A stretch of DNA of 64,000 nt from Allomyces arbusculus. Lineage: Eukaryota > Blastocladiomycota > Blastocladiomycetes > Blastocladiales > Blastocladiaceae. Location: NCBI GenBank assembly GCA_027604705.1, contig JADHYV010000034.1:1-64000 (forward strand). The letters are read 5' to 3'. Under the pieces are notes generated by a model. That model was not told where the DNA came from. It ran no database searches and worked only from the letters and a program-made list of their open reading frames with translations. Shown in pieces: positions 1-9,048 of this stretch; the stretch's first letter is position 1, and each line of letters opens with the position of its first letter. The position numbers and the translations under genes were made by a program.

Positions 1-316
1 TAAAAACCTAAAAAAACCTAAACCTAAAAACCTAAAACCTAACCTAAACCTAACCTAAAACCTAAAACCTAAACCTAAACCTAAACCTAACCTAAAAACC
101 TAAAACCTAACCTAAAAACCTAAAAAAACCTAAAACCTAAAAAACCTAACCTAAAAACCTAAAAACCTAAAACCTAAAAACCTAAAAAACCTAAAAAACC
201 TAACCTAAACCTAACCTAAAAACCTAACCTAAAACCTAAAAACCTAACTAACCTAAAACCTAAAACCTAAAACCTAAAACTAAAACCTAACATAAACCTA
301 AAAACCTAAAACCTAA
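1..316. repeat. Telomere repeat array, CCT(A)2-7 on the + strand
   Basis: The stretch is almost entirely units of CCT followed by two to seven A, which on the G-rich strand reads (T)2-7AGG running toward the chromosome end. The A-run length changes from unit to unit with no fixed period. The last 70 bases or so contain imperfect units (an isolated CTAACTA, a unit lacking one C, a CATAAA unit), as expected at the old inner edge of an array. The C-rich strand at the left edge fits a left-hand chromosome end. Only two G per unit and a variable T run differ from the usual fungal TTAGGG. Confidence 0.93.
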
Positions 317-1190
317 CCTGGGCCACACCTGATTCCACTTCCATAAGTGCTCTGATGCAGAAAGCCTTGACTGAGACCCTTGATCTGGTCCCTGTTTGTG
401 GCATAATGATCGACTTGCCTCGATGCAAGTGAAAATATATACAGGCAGTGTTAATCTGTTTTTCTCTTGCTGCTGTGCCTGATTGCGTTTTGCCCATTGC
501 CCAAGTGGTCTTGCCTATGTCCTGACAGTCCTGCTGACAAGGAATGATGTGTGTTGTCTGAGTCCAAGTCATTACTAGTGGGGGTGGCAATATGTACCTT
601 TGTTTGCCGCCAAACACCAACACAGATGGCCAATTATTGCATCAATACTCATGGCCTGGCAGTGTGTTCAAAGCTCTGACTCGCAGCCTAGTCTCCTTCC
701 TTCCTTGAGCTTGAGGCAGAAGGAGACAGACGGATGGCGCTGGACGCGGTGTTGATTTGACCGCACTGACGACGGCTGCTGGCGACAGGCCGGCAACAGG
801 CGAGTCTGCAAGTTGGGAGTGTTTCGATTCTGAAGGCTGTGGGAGACGCGAACTGCGGCGAGACGCGTCACGCTCGACAGTGCGAGACGCGCCATGATCA
901 TTTACTTAATTTCGAGGCGCACAGACTTGCGAAAGGGAGCACAGTGCGAAAGGCCAGCACCAGCACGGCCGACGTTTGTGATCCGAGCCGAGCAACAGCG
1001 CACGAGTAGGTATAAAAAGCGCGCGGTGCCTCGGCCACCGGTCCCACTCCCCGCACTCCTCCCCTCTCTTGTCGCGCTCTCGGCGCAACCTCCCTCCCTT
1101 ACTTCCGCGCTCCGCTCCACTGCGCGTTCTGCACGCTCGTCCCCTCGCCCGCCCCGACTCGGACCGCGCACCACCAGCATCACCACCGCC
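317..1190. other. Subtelomeric non-coding strip
   Basis: No convincing gene. Bases 317-660 are clearly less GC-rich than the rest of the window and have no long open frame with the codon bias of neighbouring genes. From about 700 on the composition becomes the usual GC-rich one, and the stretch ends as the promoter and 5' leader of the first gene, with a TATA box near 1011. Confidence 0.6.
1011..1017 (+). promoter_or_regulatory. TATA box of the subtelomeric surface-protein gene
   Basis: TATAAAA lies 174 bases upstream of the chosen ATG at 1191, with a pyrimidine-rich leader between. The spacing suits a core promoter. Confidence 0.6.
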
Positions 1191-1825
1191 ATGACCAACC
1201 TCGCCACTCTCTTCGCAACCGCGGCCCTCGCCCTGCTCGCAGTGACCACCACGTCGGCGACCGCGCAAACGTCTTGTGGCAACGGCGCCGACGCCGTCTT
1301 CCAAGGATGTCTCGACGTGACGGCCGCGCGGCAGCGGCAGCTGTGCGACCCGCTCCAGGCCGCGCAGGGGTTCCCCTACTTTTCATGCATGTGCCAGTTG
1401 GCGGGCGAGGTGGTCGGGTGCTACGCGTCATGCCCAGGCCTTGTACGTTAACCTGCATCGAAGTCACGCCGTCGATGCGCTCCGTGACGAACCGACTCTG
1501 CCTCCTTATCTAGGACGGCCAGCGCCAGATCGCTGTCGCCTCGCAAACCTCATACTGCAACGCAGCCGCTGGGCTCAAGCCCGTGACGACGGCATCGACG
1601 GCAGGCGTGTCGTCGACGACGCCGATCACGGGCGTGCCGACTGGTGCGGGGAGTACGACGAGTGCCGGGTCGGCGGGGTCCAAGTCGACGGGCGGGACGG
1701 CCGCGACGGCGCCAACGCCGACGGCCACGGCTGACGCCAGGAACGACGCAGCGCATCTCGGGGAAAAAGTGGCGGTGGCCGCAGCCGCGGTCGCAGCGGC
1801 GGGACTCGGCGCGCTCGCGCTGTGA
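1191..1825 (+). CDS. Cysteine-rich GPI-anchored surface protein
   Basis: Predicted exons 1191-1442 and 1514-1825 (intron GTACGT...CTAG, phase 0), 187 residues. It starts with a signal peptide (about residues 1-26, ending ATAQ), followed by a compact domain with eight cysteines including a CMC pair and a CYASCP motif, a Ser/Thr/Gly/Ala-rich stalk, and a hydrophobic C-terminus ending GLGALAL, typical of a GPI-attachment signal. The Cys order resembles small GPI-anchored serine-rich proteins of fungi (C...C...C...CxC...CYxxCP...YC). Its likely place is the outer membrane or cell wall; the function is unknown. The ATG sits in a good context (ACCGCCATGA). It is the first gene from the telomere, a position often used by variable surface genes, but only one copy is visible here. 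Confidence 0.75.
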
Positions 1826-2249
1826 GCGATGATTGGGTGGGACTGGGGATGTGGGATGAGGGATAAGGGGAGACTTGGTAGATTGAGATCGAGAGGAAAT
1901 GATCGGTGGAGAAGACGGGTCGGGTTGAGCTGGATTGAAACGGATCGGAATGGAGATACCCTTTGATTGATGTCTGTGTTGAGCTCACGTGGAACGTTAG
2001 GGCGATGATGACCAGTGAACAGCATCGGCCGACGAGAAGACGCGTGGAATACGTCGGATCGCTCGCAACCATGGGCTCACTGATCAGAGAACCGGGCGGT
2101 TCGTGTAGTACTAAATTGATGTCTTCTCGAGTTCCACCCATCTGCTCAAGAATCGTCGAGCTGGAACAATTGCTCAATTAAACGAGAGGGCTAAATCCAT
2201 CCCCTTAGCGCCGACACCAGCGCCATTATCCTCCCGGTCACGTCCACAA
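1826..2249. other. Intergenic, convergent gene ends
   Basis: Holds the 3' flanks of the surface-protein gene (plus) and the RING protein gene (minus). I see no gene or RNA in it. Confidence 0.5.
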
Positions 2250-3697
2250 TCAAAACAGTGCCGCCTTCAAGTACCTCCCCGCGTAGCCCCTCGCGATCCC
2301 GGTCGCCATCGGGTGCGCGACCACGTCCGCGACGACCCACGCGGTCCATAAGAACGTCGCCAGTAGCGCGGCCCTAGCGCCACGTCCAGCAAACCCACCC
2401 ACCATCTTTTCCGGCGCGCGCACGAGCGCCATGACACCGCGCAACCCAATTTCCACAGCCGCACACCCTGCAACAACCGGCAACACTAACACACGAAGCC
2501 CAGTGCCCGCGTAGTGCACTACCACTTGCCCGACCCCCGCCATCAAATCCATGGCGACCGCGACCGACTCGACGGCAGAGACGCGCACAATCCTCGTCAA
2601 TCCGCACCAAGTTGCGACCGCCACGGCCTCCATTGCGCGCGGGCCGTGGGTCACGACAATGTGCAGCGCGCGCACGAGCAGGAGCGGCATCCCGAGAACG
2701 AGCCATTCAATGACGCGCGCCAGCGCATTAAGTTCCTGTGCGAGTTGCGCGATGACCGCGATCGTGAGGCACGTGGTGATGAGGACGGGGGTGGCGAGAA
2801 GGCGCCGGAGAGGCGTGCGCTTGGACCTCGTCGTCTGGCGCGACGATTCGGGCTTCGTGGTGGGAGTTACGGCGGCCGGCAGCGGTGCGAGCGGAATTAC
2901 GGCGTGCGGGCCGGTGAGCGGGGCGTAGCATGCCGGGCACGCGTTCGGTGTCCGATCCGCGGCGGGAGCGCCGGCAGCGGTGGGGTCATTCGAGGCAGTG
3001 CTAGTCGCGGCGGGTGGGGCAAGGCACGAGTCGCTACGGGCGGGAGATCAGGGTAGGACGGATGAGCGGCGAGGCCGTCAAGAGTCGCGTGGAGACGGCC
3101 AGAACCAGTCGAAGGGGAGGAGGAAAGTGGCGAGGAGATCCCCCAAGGACTCAAAGGCTCGAAGCGAGGGAAGGGATCGCGGAGGAGACCAGCAGGCCAG
3201 CAATCGTAGGCGGGAATCAAGGGAGAAACACGCCAGGACACCCGAACGGACCAGAAGAGGTGGCCGCAGTGCGTGACGACGGCTGCACGCGCGCCTTGCG
3301 GGTCAGCGAGCGACGCGGCGCAGGCGCTGCACTGCCAGGCAACTTTGGGCACGATACTGGGCGAGATGGTGCCCTGCTTGGAATCGGTCGCGCCGTGGAG
3401 CGCGTTCTTACTTTCGGTGCCGGGCGAGGCCGCGGTCAAATTGCGCGTCACGTCGTCGACGCGCGCCGTTTTCTGAACCGTAGCAGCAATGGCTGATGTC
3501 GCGCTCGCGTCCCGTTTCGCAGTGGTCACGGCGAGCGCGGTGCTCCTGGGCGACGGTATGGCGGGTGCGGTCGTGGCCGTCATTGTCGCTGGCACTTCCG
3601 AGGCACGGCGCGTCGTGGACGCGTCTGGTGCAGCCGATGAGGTCGTGCCGGGCGGTGGTGGCGGCGTCGACCAGGTCTTGCGGCGTGGTGTCGGCAT
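2250..3697 (-). CDS. RING-finger protein with C-terminal membrane segments
   Basis: Predicted exons (minus) 3697-3252 and 3033-2250, 409 residues. Joining the exons in phase 2 creates the motif CGHLFCDSCL, giving a complete RING: Cys123, Cys126, Cys144, His146, Cys149, Cys152, Cys181 and Cys184, with the last pair in ACPAC. The N-terminal 115 residues are Ser/Thr/Ala-rich and probably disordered. After the RING come a short basic stretch and several hydrophobic segments (beginning near RRLLATPVLITT and ending near FLWTAWVVADVV), so the protein is probably membrane-embedded with a cytosolic RING. By family rules it would act as a ubiquitin ligase on an organelle membrane; the substrate is unknown. 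The donor GTCCGT is unusual, and the start (MPTPRR) could lie farther upstream. The reconstructed zinc ligands are the main support for the splice choice. Confidence 0.62.
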
Positions 3698-4701
3698 GGC
3701 GGTTGCAGAGGTGCTGGAGCGCAGGCGTTGCGGATGGAGCGTGCAGCAAGATGGAGCAAGACCGAGGAGCGGCCGCGGTGCGGTGCACACGTGAAGCCAA
3801 GCCCGCCCGAGAGACGCGCAGCAGATGTGTCGTGGGTGGACTGCGTGTCGCGGAGCGGGAAGCGCGAGCGTCGTGGGGGAGCGAGGGCCCCGGAGGGAGC
3901 GCGACGAGCCGACCACTGCCTCGCTGCAGTGCGCGCACAGTGCAGCACGCGCACAGTGCAGAGCACGGCGAGCACGGCGAGAAGTGGCGAGAAAGCGGGT
4001 CCAAAGTGCGGTGAGGTGCAGGCCGGGGGGACGATGGTTCTCGACCTGTGTTTAAGCGGGTGGAAAATGTCGCTTTCTTTGGGCCGCGGAAAACAAAGGT
4101 CAGGAAGATCGGCGGTCGGCACGTCGCTTTGTCGCGCCGCGCTCTCACCAACTTCGCCACTCGCGAGCGTGCTGCCACTCGGCTGCGCGCGCGTGCCCGG
4201 CGTGAGTGTGGGAAACGAACGCACACTGTGCTCCCGCGCGCTGTGGCTCCGACACGCCCCGCACGCGCGCGCTCCAGCTGCAGATCGGCATGATAGTTTA
4301 CTGCGGGTGACCGGCGAACACGGCTGCAACGGGCGTGGTTCAGAGACGCGGCCGGGCGAGGCCATTGACAGCCACCGTCAGCACAGTGGACGACGAGCAA
4401 CAACACGCAAAGCACGCGTCGTCCCTCAAGGTCTCGCGCACCAGCAAAACCAGGGGCAGCAAGATGGAAAAGGAGCCATTGAAGAGAAGATAATAGCATT
4501 CGTTGTTGATAAATGTATTTCAGCCAGACAAAGACGGCGAGCACACCCACGCGGCGCCCCCTTCGCTGTTGCGGCCAAATCACGGCCACCATCACCCCCT
4601 CCATCCGCCTCGGCGCCTCATGGTGCGCAGTGCGCATCAGCTTCCCCACACTCGTGCACAAGCAACTTCCCCCCTCCCCCCCTCCCTCTCCCCTTCTCCT
4701 C
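3698..4701. other. Intergenic kilobase with short direct repeats
   Basis: Lies between the start of the RING gene and the end of the NTF2 gene, both on minus. Long open frames here exist on both strands only because stops are rare in such GC-rich DNA. It contains a doubled GCGCACAGTGCA (3933-3944, 3949-3960) followed by a doubled GAGCACGGC. No gene is supported. Confidence 0.5.
3933..3979. repeat. Short tandem repeats GCGCACAGTGCA and GAGCACGGC
   Basis: Two copies of a 12-base unit spaced by four bases, then two directly abutting copies of a 9-base unit. Too short to assign a role. Confidence 0.7.
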
Positions 4702-5556
4702 CTACAGTTTCTGCCCCTTGCGCGGCGCCGCCAACAGATCCAGCACGCGCGTCCAAGCGAGCAAACCCCAGACGGCAGTGACCACCCACGCGATCGCGCG
4801 GCGCACCGCGTGCTCGACCTTGGGTACAAACAGCGTCGGCACAACCGGCGCGTGGTAATAGTCAACGTGCTTGGACACCTGCCACACGATCGTCGACGAC
4901 GACGAGGATGACCCGGTGTATGCGGTATGCTCAGACGTGCCATTTGTGCCGGGCTTGGTGATGATCCCCGCGGGCGCCGGCGACGGCGGTAGGGCCGTGC
5001 GCGTGGCCGTGGCCGTCGGTGTTGTCGCGCTGGCGTCGTGCGCGGCGTCGTCCCGCGTGTCGAGCGCAGCAAGAGCCGCCTTGGCCTCCGGGTCGAGCAA
5101 GTCGCGGCGGACACCGCGCAGCGTGAGTTGCGTGAGCCCGTGCAGCTGCACTTTCCCAACGACCATCACGTTCGCATCCTGAACAACCTCAAGCGTGACG
5201 ACGCGCTCCATCGTTTCCGCACCCGTCGCGGCCGGCACGTCCTCCTCGTGCCGCTGCACGACCTGGGCCGGATCGACGTGCGCGCGGCGCCAAGCGACGG
5301 CGTCGAGCGCGGCGGGGGCGGCACGGTCGTGGTACCAGATAATGTGTGTCTTGTGCTGCGACTGGCGGTAAAGCGATCGCCACGCGCGGAACGCGCCGGT
5401 GATTTCGGCACGGCCCTTGGCGACGATCAGCGGGTGGATGAAGTCGGCGTCTGGCGTGTAGTAGGCGGAAATGGCGTGCCGGAAGTCGGCGTCAGTGCGC
5501 GATTCGAGCAGCCGCGTGACGACGCGCTCGACAGTGGCCTGGTGCGTGCTGTCCAT
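4702..5556 (-). CDS. SigF-like NTF2-domain protein with C-terminal membrane segment
   Basis: Single exon, 284 residues. The N-terminal half has the layout of the fungal SigF-like NTF2/SnoaL-type fold: a helical start, then YYTPDADFIHP, a GRAEITGAFRAWRSLY helix, and beta-rich strands (ERVVTLEVV, MVVGKVQLHG). A Ser/Thr/Pro-rich linker (about residues 170-225) leads to an aromatic stretch and one strong hydrophobic segment (AIAWVVTAVWGLLAW) near the C-terminus, followed by basic residues. This suggests a cytosolic NTF2 cup tethered to a membrane. The name comes from a similarity class and does not imply sigma-factor function; ligand and role are unknown. No intron is needed. Confidence 0.72.
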   Translation of the reverse strand: MDSTHQATVERVVTRLLESRTDADFRHAISAYYTPDADFIHPLIVAKGRAEITGAFRAWRSLYRQSQHKTHIIWYHDRAAPAALDAVAWRRAHVDPAQVVQRHEEDVPAATGAETMERVVTLEVVQDANVMVVGKVQLHGLTQLTLRGVRRDLLDPEAKAALAALDTRDDAAHDASATTPTATATRTALPPSPAPAGIITKPGTNGTSEHTAYTGSSSSSSTIVWQVSKHVDYYHAPVVPTLFVPKVEHAVRRAIAWVVTAVWGLLAWTRVLDLLAAPRKGQKL

Positions 5557-6009
5557 GGTGGTGGTCGCGGGGGCGAGAGCGGTAGTCGTGCCGGGCTGGA
5601 CAACGTCGTTCGTGGTCGTGGGCGCGAGCGTCGGGAGCGCGCTGTTGCGGGTGCGCGCTTGAGCCTGGAGGAGAGCGCGTGCTGTCGCGGGAGAGTGCGC
5701 TGGTGAGTGGCCACCGCAGCGCTGTGGGAAGCGGGGGGAGGAGGAAAGAACGCAGCGACCGCGGGCAGGACAAAGCAGAAATCAACTTCAACTGCAACGG
5801 CCGCACGGAAGCGGACTCAAAGCGCGGACACATGGACGAGAAAAGATCAGGAAGCAAGTACGAGCCACAAGGGATTTGCTCTGGTGCGCTTGTGGACGTG
5901 CTCGCAATTTCAGAGCGATCAGACCATGACCAGAAATCCGAGGCTACAGAAATGGGTTGAGCAAATCAAAAATTCAGAACGCAGCTGCCCAAACACTGGT
6001 GTTTATATT
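5557..6009. other. Intergenic between two minus-strand genes
   Basis: Contains the upstream region of the NTF2 gene and the 3' flank of the PPR-like gene. Bases 5900-6010 are locally AT-richer, consistent with a terminator or polyadenylation region. No gene seen. Confidence 0.5.
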
Positions 6010-9000
6010 TCATTTCGTGCTGGGCTTGGCCGTGGCCGCACCTGCTGCCACCGCGGTCGCGGCCGAGTCTGCTGATGCGGCCGCCATGGCCGCGACGCGC
6101 GCGTGCAGCCACTCGACGACCGGCACACCGTCGCCACCCTCGTCGCCCACCTCCCCCTCCACCGCCGCGGCAGCCGCCCCCGCGAGCCCACGTCCACGTG
6201 CTAGTCGCTCCACTTGCGCGATCCACACCGGCCACCTTGTGTGCGCCGCATACTGCCAGTGCGCTTCCCGTACGATCCGCGCAATTGCCGCACGCGCGTC
6301 GCCCTCATCCATCCCGACACGCACGTGCAACTTACCGACGAGCCGCACGAGTTCCAGATAATGCGTGAGATCAAATGCAAGTCGTGCTTGACCCGGCCGC
6401 AGCGCACCGGCGGGTCCGCGCATTACCTTGATCATCGCCGCAAGCGTGCGCGTGACGAGCACCGGGTCCGGCGGGTGGTCCACGAGCAAGACGTGCGTGG
6501 CCGCCGGTATCACGTCGACGACCGCGCCATGCAGCTTGCGCGGCACAATCCGGTCCGGCGGGTCCGGGAACAGGGACGGCAAAGACGACGGCGACGGCTC
6601 GCCACTTGACTCGATCGTCGCGGGCACCACTTGCGACGCACTTCGCCCAGCTCCGCGGACTTTGATGGGCAATGGTGGCGGCGGTGCCGGTTCGAGCGTC
6701 CATCCCGGCTTCCACCGTAGCAGCGCGCACCAGACGCGCCAGACGTCGACAAACGCGCGCTCGCGCCGCTCCACTTGCTGTGCGCGTGGGGACGCGGCGC
6801 CGCTAACGGTGCGCCGTACGTTGGTCACGTAGGCCGCCATGATGAGCACGAGGGAGTGAGGCGTGGTCTTGTCGTGCTCGGCCATGATCTGGACCCACCG
6901 CTCGGCTTTAGTGACTTGCCCGCCGCGCGCATAGGCCTGCAGGAGCAAATTGCACGCGACGGCGGGGACCGTCTCGGGCGCGTCATGGAGCAACGCATCG
7001 AGCAGGCCCTGTGCGGCCGTCCACGCGCCGTCACCAGCGTACCCGGAATCACCGCGCAAGATGGCGGCCACGACCCAGTACGCGAGCATCGGGTCTGGGA
7101 GCACGTGCCCCGTCCATTTTGCGGCCGTTTCAAGCACGCGCGGGACATCGCGCGTGCCGCGCAAACTGCGGAACAGGACATTGAGCGTGTGCCGGTTCGG
7201 TTCGCGCACGGCCGTGCGCAACACGTGCCACGCCTTGTCCGGCTGGTTCGACTGCAGGTAACCCTCCATGACTGCATTCAGGAACCGCGTGGGCAGCCGG
7301 GACGCATCGTGATTGACGGCGGCCACGGCGGACGCCACAACCGCGTCGGCCAGCGGCCAGTCGTCGCTGGTGCGTTCGCTTGTGACGAGCTGTTCCATGA
7401 CGTGCGTGAGCGCCGTCACGTCGCACGGTTTCGTCGCGGCCGGGACCGCCGCACCGCGCAGTTTCAACGCGGCCGTGATAAATACCAGGTCCCGCACCCA
7501 CGGCTTATCGCTGGCGAGGAGCACGCGCGCGACATCCGCCGGGTCGGCAATGCACGCCTGCGCGATCTCGGCAAACGTGCCGTCATCAAACCACCGCACA
7601 GGCACCGTGCACAGCACGTGCGTGACAAACGCCGGGTCACTCGGCCTGTCGGTAGGTCCCGCGTTACGTGCACGGCGCAAGAGCACGTTGAGAGCGGCCG
7701 CGGGCACCTGGGCGCCGGCACGCGCCGCACCTGTGATGTACCATTGCGCGCAATCGCGCGCGAGATGCCACGGCCAGGGGGTGTCGGCGAGCAGGAGCAG
7801 GCAGAGCGCGGAGAGATGTGGTGTGCGATTCGCCATGCCCTGCGGCCGCGCGTGGTCGGTCAAGTATCGGCTTGCGAGAACACGCCGTAACGCGCTCGTG
7901 GTCCGTGACGCCCGCACGGCGCCGGGGGAGCGTGAGGATGGGGTCGGCGGTGCTGGATTGTCGGGAACGGGGCTCGGGGGCGCGCACTTGCGGGAATCGC
8001 CTACTGCAGCTCGTGCCGTGTCGTCGGTTCGCTGTACGGCGGCATGTAACGTGCCGAGCACGCGCAGGGCCAGACCGTCAAACGTGCTGGGGTCGGTGTC
8101 GCGGCCATCGTGTCGCTGCGAGAGGTAGGTGAGCACGTCCATGGTACGCGCGAGCCAGGGGAGTCGGGAGGTCGTGCTGAGAGCGTGCGCGAGCTGCGCC
8201 AAAATCTTCGGGTCCATAGAGGTACTGCGGCGTCGCGCAACGCGAAAGACAACATAGGCCGCGCGCAGCTGCGCTAGTGGTGGGTCGTTGTCGGCGAGGA
8301 GCGTGGCGAGGACCACGTTCGGATCGGTACCGTGGCGGCGCACGTCGATGCCCATGTCGGCGAGGTGCGCAAGCGCCATGCGGCCCCGGCGCACGTGCGC
8401 AGTGGTGACGCCAATTGCAGGTAGGGAGGATGGCGGCCATCGTGGCGGTGGTGGTAGGGTCGTGTCGGCATGCACAAGGTCGGCCGTGCATTCGACGACC
8501 TGAGTTGGCGCATTCGACGTGGGCAGCGCCGGGAGAGAATCGGGAGCGGATGACGGTCGTGCTCGTGGTGGGTCGTCGAGCGGTAAGAGCAGGCCGTCGT
8601 CGAGCGGAGAGAGGGGATCGTTGTTGGGAGGTTGTAAAAGGTCGTCGAGAGGTATGAGCGGATCGTCGAGGGGCAAAATGTCGTCGCTGCATGACTGCGT
8701 GCGAGATTCCGAGGTTGCGGACGCAAGGACGGCCGTAGATTGCACCGGCGCCATGAATGATGCAGGATCGGGTCCGAGTCGCGTTCGCCCAGGCCAATGC
8801 GAGTCGGCGGCATGCTCGACAGCTAAAGCCAGCAACCGCGGCCTCGGTCGCGCGTCTCCTGGACTCCTGCTGCGTTCGGTGCACAGGACAACTGTTGCGG
8901 TCGAGGACTGCGTTCGGCGGGTGCCCCTGGCGATCCTGGGTTCGAGGGCGGGCCGGATCGGCGATGGCAGACTCGGTCGCGACGCGGCAGCGCCAACCAT

Positions 9001-9048
9001 GCGCGAGCGCACGACCGTGGCGGCAGACACGCCGCGGTAGGCCCACAT
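6010..9048 (-). CDS. Large PPR-like, probably mitochondrial protein
   Basis: Single exon of 1012 residues. The N-terminus is rich in Arg/Ser/Ala with no acidic residues for the first 40 positions, a likely mitochondrial presequence. A low-complexity acidic zone follows, with DDPL/LDD repeats (about residues 120-165). The rest is helical, with paired helices like pentatricopeptide repeats, clearest around YLQSNQPDKAWHVL, HTLNVLFRSLRG and ACNLLLQAYARGGQVTKAE. PPR proteins bind organellar RNA for processing, stability or translation. The repeats are degenerate, so the exact number is uncertain. The first Met may not be the real start; a second Met at residue 17 would still leave a good presequence. 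Confidence 0.65.
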   Translation of the reverse strand: MWAYRGVSAATVVRSRMVGAAASRPSLPSPIRPALEPRIARGTRRTQSSTATVVLCTERSRSPGDARPRPRLLALAVEHAADSHWPGRTRLGPDPASFMAPVQSTAVLASATSESRTQSCSDDILPLDDPLIPLDDLLQPPNNDPLSPLDDGLLLPLDDPPRARPSSAPDSLPALPTSNAPTQVVECTADLVHADTTLPPPPRWPPSSLPAIGVTTAHVRRGRMALAHLADMGIDVRRHGTDPNVVLATLLADNDPPLAQLRAAYVVFRVARRRSTSMDPKILAQLAHALSTTSRLPWLARTMDVLTYLSQRHDGRDTDPSTFDGLALRVLGTLHAAVQRTDDTARAAVGDSRKCAPPSPVPDNPAPPTPSSRSPGAVRASRTTSALRRVLASRYLTDHARPQGMANRTPHLSALCLLLLADTPWPWHLARDCAQWYITGAARAGAQVPAAALNVLLRRARNAGPTDRPSDPAFVTHVLCTVPVRWFDDGTFAEIAQACIADPADVARVLLASDKPWVRDLVFITAALKLRGAAVPAATKPCDVTALTHVMEQLVTSERTSDDWPLADAVVASAVAAVNHDASRLPTRFLNAVMEGYLQSNQPDKAWHVLRTAVREPNRHTLNVLFRSLRGTRDVPRVLETAAKWTGHVLPDPMLAYWVVAAILRGDSGYAGDGAWTAAQGLLDALLHDAPETVPAVACNLLLQAYARGGQVTKAERWVQIMAEHDKTTPHSLVLIMAAYVTNVRRTVSGAASPRAQQVERRERAFVDVWRVWCALLRWKPGWTLEPAPPPPLPIKVRGAGRSASQVVPATIESSGEPSPSSLPSLFPDPPDRIVPRKLHGAVVDVIPAATHVLLVDHPPDPVLVTRTLAAMIKVMRGPAGALRPGQARLAFDLTHYLELVRLVGKLHVRVGMDEGDARAAIARIVREAHWQYAAHTRWPVWIAQVERLARGRGLAGAAAAAVEGEVGDEGGDGVPVVEWLHARVAAMAAASADSAATAVAAGAATAKPSTK

